NCBI RefSeq assembly: GCF_015773195.1
Contig: NZ_JADWYK010000011.1
Coordinates: forward strand, 1-64,000
Origin: Hymenobacter guriensis
GTDB lineage: Bacteria; Bacteroidota; Bacteroidia; Cytophagales; Hymenobacteraceae
Direction: 5' to 3'
DNA length: 64,000 bases
Part shown: one piece after another, positions 42,903-51,592 of the stretch
How the letters are laid out: the number at the start of each line of letters is the position of its first letter
Position numbering within the stretch: position 1 is the stretch's first letter
Position numbers and translations under genes: made by a program
Notes under the pieces: generated by a model
Database searches by the model: none
The model's input: only the letters and a program-made list of their open reading frames with translations
What the model was told of the DNA's origin: nothing

Positions 42903-43217
42903 ATGGAACAGCACCCTTACCTCAGCCCCCAGAATTCCAGCGGCCGGCCGCCCAAAAACTGGTTGATTGAATCCATTCTGGTGACGGTCTTCTGCTTCCT
43001 ACCGTGTGGGCTACTCGGCGTCATCAATGCCACGGAAGTAAATAGCCGCTGGGCCGCCGGCGACTACGAAGGGGCCCGCTCAGCGGCGGACAAAGCGGCA
43101 CGCTGGACTAAAATCGGCTTTTTTATTTGGCTAATTATTTCGGCGGTCGGCTTGGCGTTTTTCCTGTATGTGCTCACCCAAAACGAATCATTCCGGCTGC
43201 TGCTTAATCCCCAATAA
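42903..43217 (+). CDS. CD225/dispanin family membrane protein, copy 1
   Basis: 104 residues: a Pro-rich N-terminus (SSGRPPKNWLIES), a first hydrophobic segment (ILVTVFCFLPCGLLGVINA), the hallmark loop VNSRWAAGDYEGARSAADKA ARWTKIG, and a second helix (FFIWLIISAVGLAFFLYVL). This is the two-span layout of the dispanin family, known in animals through antiviral IFITM proteins that stiffen membranes. The bacterial role is unknown. A second copy lies 550 bases downstream, with a DUF486 gene between. Confidence 0.88.
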   Translation: MEQHPYLSPQNSSGRPPKNWLIESILVTVFCFLPCGLLGVINATEVNSRWAAGDYEGARSAADKAARWTKIGFFIWLIISAVGLAFFLYVLTQNESFRLLLNPQ

Positions 43218-43281
43218 CAGCGGGTAGCCGAAAGCTGCCCGGGCTGATTCCAAACTCGTGGTGGGTACTTACCTTAGTGCT

Positions 43282-43653
43282 ATGAAAAGCCTGCTGACCC
43301 TGGTGCTGCTCTCGGTTTCCAACCTGTTTATGACGTTTGCCTGGTACGGGCACCTGCAGTTCAAGAAGCTGCCGTGGTTCAGCAAGCTGGGGCTGGTGGG
43401 CATTGTGCTGGTGAGCTGGGGACTGGCTTTCTTCGAGTATGTGTTTCAGGTGCCGGCTAACCGCATCGGATTTGAGGAGAATGGCGGCCCTTTCAGCCTG
43501 TTTCAGCTCAAAGTTATTCAGGAAGTGTTGTCCCTGACGGTGTTTACGCTGTGCGCGGTGTACGTCTTCAAAACCGAAAAGCTGGGCTGGAACCACCTGC
43601 TGGGTTTTGGGCTGCTGGTGGCCGCGGTGTACGTGATATTCCGGAAGTGGTGA
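43282..43653 (+). CDS. DUF486 (DMT-like) small membrane protein
   Basis: 123 residues from ATG (MKSLLTLVLLSVSNLFMTFA; a GTG eight codons upstream is possible). Four hydrophobic helices: 5-22, 33-52, 75-97 and 100-118. The segments WYGHLQFK, EYVFQVPANRIGFEENGG and FSLFQLKVIQEVLSL are the DUF486 fingerprint; family members are EmrE-sized and related to drug/metabolite transporters, with no defined substrate. It lies between the two CD225 genes on the same strand. Confidence 0.9.
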   Translation: MKSLLTLVLLSVSNLFMTFAWYGHLQFKKLPWFSKLGLVGIVLVSWGLAFFEYVFQVPANRIGFEENGGPFSLFQLKVIQEVLSLTVFTLCAVYVFKTEKLGWNHLLGFGLLVAAVYVIFRKW

Positions 43654-43766
43654 AACCCGGCTCGACTATTATCGGGCCGCACGGCGGAAAAATGCTGGTT
43701 TTGCCCGGATAATTTCTATGTTTAACCCCGACAATCATTTTCTCCCCCTTTTTCTATTCTCTTTGC

Positions 43767-44078
43767 ATGGAGCAGACCTACAATTCCACCATGAATACCT
43801 CGCCCGCGGGCGGCCCGCCACCCAAAAACTGGCTGGTAGAATCTATCCTGGTCACCATCTTCTGCTGCCTTCCCTTCGGAATTGTAGGCATCATCAACGC
43901 CGCCAATGTAAACTCCAGCATAGCCCGGGGTGACTACGCTGGGGCACTGGACGCTTCCCAGAAAGCCGGCAAATGGACGAAAATCGGGTTTTTCGTCGGG
44001 CTGGGAGGCATTGTACTGTACATCCTCTTCATGTTCGTGTTCGGTGGCTTGGCTATGATGAACGCCGCCTCTCAATAA
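43767..44078 (+). CDS. CD225/dispanin family membrane protein, copy 2
   Basis: 103 residues and clearly paralogous to the copy upstream: GGPPPKNWLVESILVTIFC, CLPFGIVGIINAANVNSSIA, RGDYAGALDASQKAGKWTKI and a second helix (GFFVGLGGIVLYILFMFVFG). It ends in a short Ala/Ser tail instead of the charged tail of copy 1. It stops 13 bases before the DUF2752 gene, so those two are probably translated from one mRNA. Confidence 0.88.
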   Translation: MEQTYNSTMNTSPAGGPPPKNWLVESILVTIFCCLPFGIVGIINAANVNSSIARGDYAGALDASQKAGKWTKIGFFVGLGGIVLYILFMFVFGGLAMMNAASQ

Positions 44079-44091
44079 TCCGCTTTTCAGC

Positions 44092-44505
44092 GTGCCATTC
44101 ACTTCCCGCAGCAGGGCCAGCGTACTGAGCCTCGGCATACTTGCCGGGCTGGCGCTGGCCCTGTTGTATTTCCGCCTCGACCCGGCCCACTACCCTTTTC
44201 CGCGCTGCCCCGTCAACTGGCTGACTGGCTGGTACTGCCCGGGCTGCGGCACGCAGCGGGCCTTGCACGCCTTGCTGCACGGGCAGCTGGTGCGGGCCGC
44301 CGGTCTCAACCTGCTGGCCGTAGCGTGCGTGCCGCTGCTGCTGCTGGGTGGCCTGCTCGAAGTCCAAGCCTTTCTGCGGCCGCAAAGCCGGCACGTCTCC
44401 TGGCTTTACCAACCCTGGCTGGGCTGGACGGTAGTTGGCAGTACCCTGTTATTTACAGCCCTGCGCAACACGCCTACTCCGCTGGGCTCGTGGCTGGCTC
44501 CGTAG
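44092..44505 (+). CDS. DUF2752 family membrane protein
   Basis: 137 residues from a GTG, with three hydrophobic segments (about 11-25, 62-83 and 107-123). The family signature is FPRCPVNWLTGWYCPGCGTQ followed by RALHALLHGQL; the CPGCGTQRA stretch is invariant in the family and could bind metal or form a disulphide. Function is unknown. In this and related genomes it sits next to CD225-type genes, which suggests a shared membrane role, but that is inference from position. Confidence 0.88.
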   Translation: MPFTSRSRASVLSLGILAGLALALLYFRLDPAHYPFPRCPVNWLTGWYCPGCGTQRALHALLHGQLVRAAGLNLLAVACVPLLLLGGLLEVQAFLRPQSRHVSWLYQPWLGWTVVGSTLLFTALRNTPTPLGSWLAP

Positions 44506-44720
44506 GCGCCTGCCTATGGTCATAAAGACGCGCAGCCAACGTAAAACCCGCTTTTCGGGCTTGTATGCAAGGCTGAGCAAGCTCGTCTCTAAGACTGCTC
44601 TGCCTTTTTCTGAGTCTCCTCGGGGCTTGCTGGTTGCGGCTGATAAGATTGGCCTCTTCAACCTCTTGCAGGCGCTTGCGTAGGAAACGCGCTGCCCACC
44701 CCGGGCGGCTTCCCTTTCCT

Positions 44721-47057
44721 ATGCCCAGAAAACTCTACTCCTGGCTGAGCGGCTTGCTCGTGCTGCTCTGCATTTCTACCACCCACGCGCAGAAAGTGGG
44801 CCTGGTGCTCAGCGGCGGCGGCGCCAAAGGGCTAGCCCACGTGGGCGTGCTGAAGGTGCTGGAGAAAAACCGCATCCCCATCGACTACATTGTGGGCACC
44901 AGCATGGGCGCCATTGTGGGCGCTATGTACGCCTCGGGCTACTCGCCGGAGGAAATTGAGAAGATTGTGCTTAGCCAAGCGTTTCAGGACTGGGTGGCCA
45001 ACCGCCCGCTCAACGGCAAAGTCTACAACTACTTCGAAACCGACGACAGTCCCGCGGCCCTGCACCTGGGCCTGGCCATCGACAGCAAGTTCAAGACGCG
45101 CATCACGCCGCGCCTGATTAACGATGCCACCCTCAACTACCAGCTGGCCACTATGCTGGCCCCCGCCGGCGCCATTGCTGACTATGACTTCGACCGGCTG
45201 CTGGTGCCCTACCGGGCCGTGGCGTCCGAGGTGTTCACGCGTAAGCGCGTGGTGCAGCGCAGCGGCTCCCTGGCCGATGCCGTGCGCAACTCCATGGCTT
45301 TTCCGCTGGCGTTCCGCCCCATCCGGCAGACGGATGGCCGCTACCTCTTCGACGGGGCTGTAGTAGACAACTTCCCGACCGGCGTGATGAAGGAGGAATT
45401 CAAGCCCGATATTATGATTGGGGTGAACGTGGGCGACGTGGCCTACAAGCAGTACCCCAAGGATAAGGACGACCAGCTGCTGACCGGCACGCTCGTTTTC
45501 CTGGGCTCCAACGTGGCCGATACGCTGTCGGTAGGGCCCAACGGCATTTTCATTCAGCCCGAGCTGGAAGGCTATGGAGCTGGCGACTTCAACCGCGCCA
45601 AGAAGCTGGTGAACCTGGGGGAAACTGCTGCCGAAGCCAAGCTAGCTTTGATGCTGCGCCGCATTCCGCGCCGCGAGGATACGCTGGCCCTGCAGCAGCG
45701 CCGCCGGGCTTTTCAGGAACGCGCCCCCCGTCCCGATTTCAAGCAGGTGAACGTGCAGGGCCTGCCCACCGAGCAGCAGGCCTTTGTGCGGCGCTTTTTC
45801 CGGCGCACCGGCACCAGCTACACGCCCTCTGATATCGAGGAAGGCTATTTCACGTTGGTAGACAACGACTTTTTTTCCAACGTGTACCCGCGGGTGATGT
45901 ACGACAAGGAGAAAAAAGGCTATGTGCTGAGCGTGGATGCTCGCCAGGCCAACAACCTCACCGCCGATCTGGGCGTGCTGCTTTCCACCCGCTCCATGAG
46001 CAACTTTTACCTGGGCGGCTCCTTCCGCTACCTCAACCGCTACCTCTACACGGTGCAGGCCAATGCTACTGTGGGGCGCTTCTACAACGGAGCCCACGCG
46101 GCATTCCGCGTCAGTGTGCCGGGCCGGTTTCCGCTCTACATCCAGCCCCAGCTTACGTTCAACAACTTCAACTACCAGGACACCGGGGGCCTGCTGGGTA
46201 CCAACACCGAAACCACCCAGATTCAGCAGCGCGACCTGATAACCAACGTGCAGATTGGCATCAGCCCCAACTACCGCAGCCGCTACATCATCACGGCCGG
46301 AGCCTTCACCAACCGCGACCGGTTCGCTAATACCGACCAGCTTAGCTCCGACGCCAGCCTCGACCAGAGTAGCCTCAGCGGCTTCACGGTCGCGCTGCGC
46401 TTCGAGCGCAACTCCCAGAACCGCCGCCAGTATGCGACCAGCGGCCGCCGCGTGGAGTTTGGCCTGCGGGGAGTATCGGGGGTGGAAAACTACGACCCCG
46501 GCACCACGGCCATCGACATAGAGGGCCGCAAGAAGAATCACCAGTGGCTGCGGGGCAGTGCATTTATTGAGCAGTTTTTCACGCTGAATAAAGCCGATAC
46601 CGTAGGCGCCCGCACTAAGTCCTGGGGCTTCACCACCGAGCTGGTAGCTACCTCCCAGGGGCGCTTTGCCACCTACCGCTCCTCGCTCACCGCTTCGCCC
46701 GCTTTCCTGCCCCTGCCCGACTCCCGCACCCTGTTCCTGGACCGCTACCGGGGCACGGCCTACGCCGCCGGTGGACTGCACTACGTGCAGGCGCTGTTTG
46801 GGCCCGTGGAGTGGCGGACGTCGGTATACGCGCACGTGCTGGTGCGCCCCTGGGGCCGCGACCCTAACAACACTTTGCTTGCCAAACGCGAGAACACCAT
46901 TTCCCGGCCCTACCTCACGGCCATGACGGGCCTTACTTACCAAACGCCGGTAGGACCGGCGTCGCTGCAGTTTATCACCTACGATGAGCGGGAGCACCGC
47001 TTCGGCGTGTTTGCCCACATCGGCTACGTACTGTTCCGCGACCGGTCGTTGGATTAA
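44721..47057 (+). CDS. Patatin-like phospholipase with POTRA and BamA-type barrel (type Vd-like)
   Basis: 778 residues from [11 protein letters not shown] (the frame extends 29 residues upstream, but that part is basic and not signal-like). Signal peptide about 1-23. Patatin domain to about 330: oxyanion GGGAKG 32-37, nucleophile S61 in GTSMG, catalytic aspartate D211 in [14 protein letters not shown]-like segment (about 350-440) and a BamA/Omp85-type barrel to the C-terminus follow. This is the layout of PlpD-type autotransporter phospholipases, which act on membrane lipids at the cell surface or periplasm. All catalytic residues are present. Confidence 0.93.
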   Translation: MPRKLYSWLSGLLVLLCISTTHAQKVGLVLSGGGAKGLAHVGVLKVLEKNRIPIDYIVGTSMGAIVGAMYASGYSPEEIEKIVLSQAFQDWVANRPLNGKVYNYFETDDSPAALHLGLAIDSKFKTRITPRLINDATLNYQLATMLAPAGAIADYDFDRLLVPYRAVASEVFTRKRVVQRSGSLADAVRNSMAFPLAFRPIRQTDGRYLFDGAVVDNFPTGVMKEEFKPDIMIGVNVGDVAYKQYPKDKDDQLLTGTLVFLGSNVADTLSVGPNGIFIQPELEGYGAGDFNRAKKLVNLGETAAEAKLALMLRRIPRREDTLALQQRRRAFQERAPRPDFKQVNVQGLPTEQQAFVRRFFRRTGTSYTPSDIEEGYFTLVDNDFFSNVYPRVMYDKEKKGYVLSVDARQANNLTADLGVLLSTRSMSNFYLGGSFRYLNRYLYTVQANATVGRFYNGAHAAFRVSVPGRFPLYIQPQLTFNNFNYQDTGGLLGTNTETTQIQQRDLITNVQIGISPNYRSRYIITAGAFTNRDRFANTDQLSSDASLDQSSLSGFTVALRFERNSQNRRQYATSGRRVEFGLRGVSGVENYDPGTTAIDIEGRKKNHQWLRGSAFIEQFFTLNKADTVGARTKSWGFTTELVATSQGRFATYRSSLTASPAFLPLPDSRTLFLDRYRGTAYAAGGLHYVQALFGPVEWRTSVYAHVLVRPWGRDPNNTLLAKRENTISRPYLTAMTGLTYQTPVGPASLQFITYDEREHRFGVFAHIGYVLFRDRSLD

Positions 47058-47065
47058 GTTATCCG

Positions 47066-47121
47066 TTGCCCGTCGCCAGGGCAATCCTGATTAGCTGAAA
47101 TGAGTAACTGACAACGGGCAA
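47066..47121. repeat. Weak inverted repeat of a TTGCCCGT word after the patatin gene
   Basis: Arms 47066-47079 and 47108-47121 pair at 12 of 14 positions. The word resembles the CCGTTGTC word of the dyads at 1.8 and 11.8 kb. It lies between the convergent patatin and aquaporin genes. Confidence 0.45.
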
Positions 47122-47133
47122 TAGAGAATCGAC

Positions 47134-47967
47134 TTACTCTGGGTGCTGCGTAGGATAGTGCGGAGGCTCCTCCCCCATCGTGTGAGGCGAGGCGGGACTG
47201 GGGCCACAGCCGGCCAGCACGGCGCATTCCAGGTCTTCACCGTGATACAGGTACCGGAAGAGCACCGTAGCCAGCCACATGGCCAGCGGCGGCGCCACCC
47301 AATACAGCCACAGCCCCTGGTAGCTGCCGGCGGCCAGCGCCGTGCCTAGGGAGCGGGCCGGATTCAGGCTCATGCCCGAATAGGGCGCCTCGACCACAAT
47401 GTATACAGCCAGCAGCAGCCCCATCACCACGCCCGTCCAGCGCTTGAGCCGGCGCGAATGCAGCGCCACCAGCAGCACTACCATCAGCAGAAACGAAATA
47501 CCAAACTCCGCCCAAAACGCTACCAACGGCCCCTGTGGCCCCGGCTCAGTAACGGTGAAGTTCACGGCCGGGTGAGCATACCAGTGGCCCATAGTCCCGC
47601 GCAGCAGCTGCGCGGCTCCTATAGCCCCCGTCAGCTGAGCCAATACATACCACACGGCATCAGAGGTACGCAGCTTGCCCAGCTGCCAGAAAGCCAGCGT
47701 CACGGCGGGGTTGATGTGGGCGCCGGAGCGTTTGCCCCAGGGGCTGTACACGATACCCATAATCACCAGCGCCATGCCCAGGCCCATCAGGGCGCGGCGC
47801 GCCACCGGCTGCGCGGGCAGCCACGGCGCCAGCGGCGACGCGGGATGCTCCAGCAGCACCGTCAGCAAACCCGCGCATAGCACGAAGCAGGCCAGCCCCG
47901 CCGCCTCGGCCAGGTAATAGGGCCAGTGACGACGGAAAGCAACGCGCAGATGGGCCGCAAATGGCAT
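47134..47967 (-). CDS. MIP/aquaporin family channel
   Basis: 277 residues from ATG (a TTG eleven codons upstream is possible) with six hydrophobic segments. Both pore motifs are present: INPAVTLAFW at about 99 and LNPARSLGTAL at about 205. The cytoplasmic C-terminus is His/Pro-rich. Such channels pass water or small uncharged solutes such as glycerol. Selectivity residues cannot be fixed by eye; there are no glycerol-utilisation genes nearby. Convergent with the patatin gene. Confidence 0.88.
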   Translation of the reverse strand: MPFAAHLRVAFRRHWPYYLAEAAGLACFVLCAGLLTVLLEHPASPLAPWLPAQPVARRALMGLGMALVIMGIVYSPWGKRSGAHINPAVTLAFWQLGKLRTSDAVWYVLAQLTGAIGAAQLLRGTMGHWYAHPAVNFTVTEPGPQGPLVAFWAEFGISFLLMVVLLVALHSRRLKRWTGVVMGLLLAVYIVVEAPYSGMSLNPARSLGTALAAGSYQGLWLYWVAPPLAMWLATVLFRYLYHGEDLECAVLAGCGPSPASPHTMGEEPPHYPTQHPE

Positions 47968-48056
47968 AGGCACCTGATTCGGGAAAGCAGCCTTATACAA
48001 CGCGCCGCCGGATGACCGGTTGCTACGGTTGAGCTACCTGCCCGGCCCGAGAGCTG

Positions 48057-50066
48057 CTACGGCTGCACCAGAATCAGGGCTGAGGAGGCGGGCACTTCTA
48101 CCGTCGCACTCGCCCCGGCGACTTCCAGCGGCCGGATGCCTTTCGGGTTGATTTCGTCGCCGGCCAGCACCACGGAGTACTTGCCTCCGGGCACAGGCAG
48201 GGTAGCCGGTTGGCGGTTGCCGTTGAAAAGCACCGTAATCGTGTTCCACTCATCGCCGCCGGCGTGGTCTTTCAGGCGGTAGCCGATGGTATTGGCCGGC
48301 ACGTTGGGCAGGAATTCCAAATGCTCCTGAATGGCAGCCTGCGAAGGTAGGCGAAAGGCCGGGTGGGCGCGGCGTAGGGCAATCAGCTGGCGGTAGAACT
48401 CGAACACCCGCGCGTATTGGGCTTTGCGGCCCCAGTCCAGCTGATTCACGGCGTCGGGCTCATTGAAGGAGTTGTGCGAGCCGCCCTTGGTGCGCAGAAA
48501 CTCGTCGCCGATGGGCAAAAACGGCACGCCCTGCGACGTAAACACGATGACGTTGCTAAGCAAATCCATCTTCACGCGCTCCGCCTCCGGCACGCCGGGG
48601 TTGGCGGCGGCCAGCTTGTCCCAGAGCACCATATCGTCGTGGCAGGCCACGTAGTTGATGGTTTGGGCCGGAGAATTGGCCCAGGGTGCTTTGGAGTAGT
48701 TCACCTTGGTATAGTCGAGCTGCGGGTGCCGGGTGGCGGCCACGATGCCGAACTTCACACTTTCTTCCAGGCCCGGCTGGCCGCTGGCAAAGCCCGGCTC
48801 GGTCTGGCGGGCGAAGTGGCCCTTCACGCCGTCGCGCAGCTCATCGGAGAAGGCAGCTATGCGGTCCAGCTTGCCCACGTTGGCTTTCAGGGCCCGCTCG
48901 GCGTCGGGCACGGGCGAGCTGCCAGCCGTCCACCCTTCCCCGTACACAAAGATGGAGTGGTCGATTTCATCCAGGGCCACCCGCACGGACCGCATGGTGC
49001 GCAAATCCAGCACGCCCATCAGGTCAAACCGAAACCCATCCACGTGGTAGTGCCGCGCCCAGTACGCCACCGACTCCACGATGAGCTTGCGCACCATGGG
49101 CCGCTCGGAGGCCACTTCGTTGCCGCAGGCCGCTGCGTCGGACAGTGAGCCATCGGCGCGGTGACGGTAGTAGTAGCCGGGCACCAGCTGCTCGAAGGAT
49201 GAGCGCGCCGCGTCGGCGGTGTGGTTGTACACCACGTCCAGCACCAGGCGCAGGCCGCGGCGGTGCAGCTTCTGCACCACCTGTTTCAGCTCCAGGATGC
49301 GGGCAACGGGGTCGGCAGGGTCGGAAGAGTAGGAGCCCTCAGGCACGGTGTAGTGCAGCGGGTCGTAGCCCCAGTTAAAGCGGTTGGCCGCCAGCTGGCT
49401 TTCGTCGATGGAAGCAAAGTCGTTGGTGGGCAGCAGGTGCAGGTGCGTAATGCCCAGCTCCGAAAGGTGGTCGAGACCGGTTTTCACCCCACCGGGGCCC
49501 GTGGTTCCCAGCTCCGCCAGCGCCAGGTACTTGCCCTTGTTGCGCAGGCCCGACTCCGGGTGCATGGATACGTCGCGCACGTGCATTTCCCCAATCACCA
49601 CATCGGTAGGCTGGCGCAGCTTGGGGCGAAGGTCGTCGTCCCACTCGGCGGGACTCACGGTGGCGGGGTCGAGCAGGGCGCCGCGCTTTCCATTCAATCC
49701 TACAGCGTGCACGTAGGGGTCAGGCACTTCGGCCAGCTGCCGGCCCTGGATAGTGGCCTGCACCACATAAAAGCGGCCCGCCGGGTGAGCCGGCAGCGTG
49801 TACGTCCAGGTGCCGCCGGCCGCTTTCTGCATGGGATACTCGGCCACTGGCTCGCCGCCCGTGCCTGCGGCGTAGAGCTTGAGCTGGAGCTTTTCTGCGG
49901 TAGGCGCCCACACCCGCAGCCGCGCCTGCCCGCGCACAAAGGTCAGGCCCAAGTCAGGGCCGTCATAAGTGGGAAGGGCAGCGTAGGAATCGATGGGTAG
50001 GGCGGTGCGGCAGGTGCTGAGCGAGCCTAAGGACAACAGAAGGAGGCAAATCGAGCGGAACTTCAT
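48057..50066 (-). CDS. pulA: Type I pullulanase (lipoprotein)
   Basis: 669 residues from ATG. A lipoprotein signal (lipobox SLSTC, Cys about 19) suggests anchoring in the envelope. The order is a CBM48-like beta-sandwich (about 40-130: FVRGQARLRVWAPTAEKLQL), the GH13 barrel (about 150-560) and a C-terminal beta-domain. The pullulanase-I fingerprint YNHTA, catalytic aspartate in GFRFDLMGVLD and glutamate in VYGEGW are present, as is ACHDDMVLWDKL. The enzyme cuts alpha-1,6 links in pullulan or glycogen. It stands alone, without SusC/SusD partners. Confidence 0.95.
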   Translation of the reverse strand: MKFRSICLLLLSLGSLSTCRTALPIDSYAALPTYDGPDLGLTFVRGQARLRVWAPTAEKLQLKLYAAGTGGEPVAEYPMQKAAGGTWTYTLPAHPAGRFYVVQATIQGRQLAEVPDPYVHAVGLNGKRGALLDPATVSPAEWDDDLRPKLRQPTDVVIGEMHVRDVSMHPESGLRNKGKYLALAELGTTGPGGVKTGLDHLSELGITHLHLLPTNDFASIDESQLAANRFNWGYDPLHYTVPEGSYSSDPADPVARILELKQVVQKLHRRGLRLVLDVVYNHTADAARSSFEQLVPGYYYRHRADGSLSDAAACGNEVASERPMVRKLIVESVAYWARHYHVDGFRFDLMGVLDLRTMRSVRVALDEIDHSIFVYGEGWTAGSSPVPDAERALKANVGKLDRIAAFSDELRDGVKGHFARQTEPGFASGQPGLEESVKFGIVAATRHPQLDYTKVNYSKAPWANSPAQTINYVACHDDMVLWDKLAAANPGVPEAERVKMDLLSNVIVFTSQGVPFLPIGDEFLRTKGGSHNSFNEPDAVNQLDWGRKAQYARVFEFYRQLIALRRAHPAFRLPSQAAIQEHLEFLPNVPANTIGYRLKDHAGGDEWNTITVLFNGNRQPATLPVPGGKYSVVLAGDEINPKGIRPLEVAGASATVEVPASSALILVQP

Positions 50067-50130
50067 AGCAAACAAAAAGTGGCTGACGAAGGTCGGCTTT
50101 TCGCGCTGCTATTCCATGCGCCGACGGCAC

Positions 50131-50865
50131 CTATTCCAGTCCTTGGGCAAACGCGCGCAGCAACCGGGCTACCTCATCAGGAGCCTCATACGGCAGCAAA
50201 TGCCCCGCCCCGCTGATAATTTCCAGGTGCGTAGCGGCCGGCAGCAGAGGCAGCGTCTCCAGCCCGTGCACCGACGGCGACATCACCGCATCGGCATCAC
50301 CCGCCAGAATCGTGCAGGGCACATTGATGGCCCACAGCCGGTCGGCAATATTCTCGCGGCTCCCGTGTAGCAGCCACGCCTCCCAAGCCTCCTGACTACT
50401 GCGGAGGTTGTCGGTTACTATTTGCTGCTGCCACGCCTGAGGCAACGGGCGGGCGGTAATCTTGCGCAGTGTGTTTTCGGCGGCGGCCTTCTGGCCCCAG
50501 GCCCGCATACTGGCTTGTCGGTCCTTATCGGTCATGGGCTCTGGCGTAGGGGGCGAAGGGCTGAGCAGCGCCACGCCAGCCAACCCGGGAAGGCGCCGTG
50601 CGGCCAGGGCCAGGGCTATTTTTCCGCCCATGCTGTGGCCCACCAGCACGTAGCGCCCTACAGGCTGCTGTTGGATAAATAGAGCTACCTCGTCGGCGTA
50701 GTTATCCACGGAGTAACCGACGCGCGGAGCCGGGGCCGTGCCAAAGCCCCCAAGGTCAGGAGTAAGAAAGGCATATTCGGAGCCAAGGACATCAGCAACT
50801 GGCCGAAAGGCATGACCGGCGCCAGCCCAGTAATGCAGGCCAATAAAGGAGAGTGCGTGCGACAT
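50131..50865 (-). CDS. Alpha/beta hydrolase
   Basis: 244 residues in a compact alpha/beta-hydrolase fold. The oxyanion region reads FIGLHYWAGAGHAF, the nucleophile elbow is LVGHSMGGK (Ser about 94), the acid is in LAGDADAVMS, and the base histidine in ISGAGHLLPYEAPDEV. The overall look (short lid, GHLLPYEAP) is close to carboxylesterase or MhpC/BioH-like enzymes, but the substrate is unknown. It is transcribed away from nothing recognisable; the pullulanase gene starts downstream on the same strand after about 65 bases, so co-transcription is possible. Confidence 0.9.
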   Translation of the reverse strand: MSHALSFIGLHYWAGAGHAFRPVADVLGSEYAFLTPDLGGFGTAPAPRVGYSVDNYADEVALFIQQQPVGRYVLVGHSMGGKIALALAARRLPGLAGVALLSPSPPTPEPMTDKDRQASMRAWGQKAAAENTLRKITARPLPQAWQQQIVTDNLRSSQEAWEAWLLHGSRENIADRLWAINVPCTILAGDADAVMSPSVHGLETLPLLPAATHLEIISGAGHLLPYEAPDEVARLLRAFAQGLE

Positions 50866-50945
50866 AACTGCCTTGTACGGCAGAAGCCCTATACGTAGCC
50901 TCCTACTTTACCGGCAGCCCGTTGCTAAGTCGCCTGAAACTTCAC

Positions 50946-51401
50946 TTATAGAGCATTTACCGCTTGCTGAGCCCGAAAAGTACGCGTAAATCCATCGAAT
51001 ACGTCTTCGCGGAGCACCAGCTCACCGTTCGATAGTTTCTCGATGATGTAGCGCATATCCGGCCGCGCCGCCCCTGGGTTGATGGTAATGATGTCGCGCT
51101 GGTCGTGGTACAACAGCGTGGTTTCGATGGCGCGGGCGTAGGTGGTGCGCCGGGTTTCCTGGCCGTTTACGTACTCTACTAGGGTGCCATCGGCTTTGAA
51201 CTGCAAGGTAAGCTGGTAGCCCGGAGCGGGCGTCTGGCCCTGCCCGCTTAGTCCGCCTTCGTCGGCTACCCACACCCACTGCGTACGCAGGGCGGCGGGG
51301 TCTTCGTCGACCACCACGGCTGGGGCAAGGTCGGTTTTCTGGCAGTTGGCAGTGAGTGTGAGAAGCAGGCCGAATGCGGCGGTGCGCCAAAAGGTGTACA
51401 T
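50946..51401 (-). CDS. Small lipoprotein, lipocalin-like
   Basis: 151 residues with a lipoprotein signal (lipobox LTANC, Cys about 20). The mature part is beta-rich: TQWVWVADEGGLSG, YQLTLQFKADGTLVEYVNG, TLLYHDQRDIITINP, YIIEKLSNGELVLREDVFDG. The W near the mature start and the strand order fit a lipocalin-like fold common among Bacteroidota lipoproteins. No binding partner can be named. Bounded on the upstream side by a 190-base gap with a terminator for the convergent-side M16 unit. Confidence 0.75.
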   Translation of the reverse strand: MYTFWRTAAFGLLLTLTANCQKTDLAPAVVVDEDPAALRTQWVWVADEGGLSGQGQTPAPGYQLTLQFKADGTLVEYVNGQETRRTTYARAIETTLLYHDQRDIITINPGAARPDMRYIIEKLSNGELVLREDVFDGFTRTFRAQQAVNAL

Positions 51402-51540
51402 CGGGCAGGTAAGTTTGAGTTGGTAGAAAGGACGGAAAGATGCGCGAGCAGCAGCATCCGACTATAAGAGCATAACCAACGGCGGAGCGTTGCATGATCT
51501 GCTAAGGTTACGCTTTGCTCCGGCAACTTGATGACACAAA

Positions 51541-51570
51541 AAAGCCACCCGGCGTGTACCGGGTGGCTTT
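51541..51570 (-). terminator. Terminator after the M16 peptidase pair
   Basis: A perfect 12-base-pair AAAGCCACCCGG stem with a 6-base loop; on the minus strand it runs into TTTTTT. It is 23 bases past the stop of the second M16 gene. Confidence 0.85.
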
Positions 51571-51592
51571 GCAGCAACAAGTCAGCTACACG

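Noticed and set aside
45642-47084. 480-codon minus-strand frame under the patatin-barrel gene
   Set aside because: Antisense shadow; no recognisable motif.
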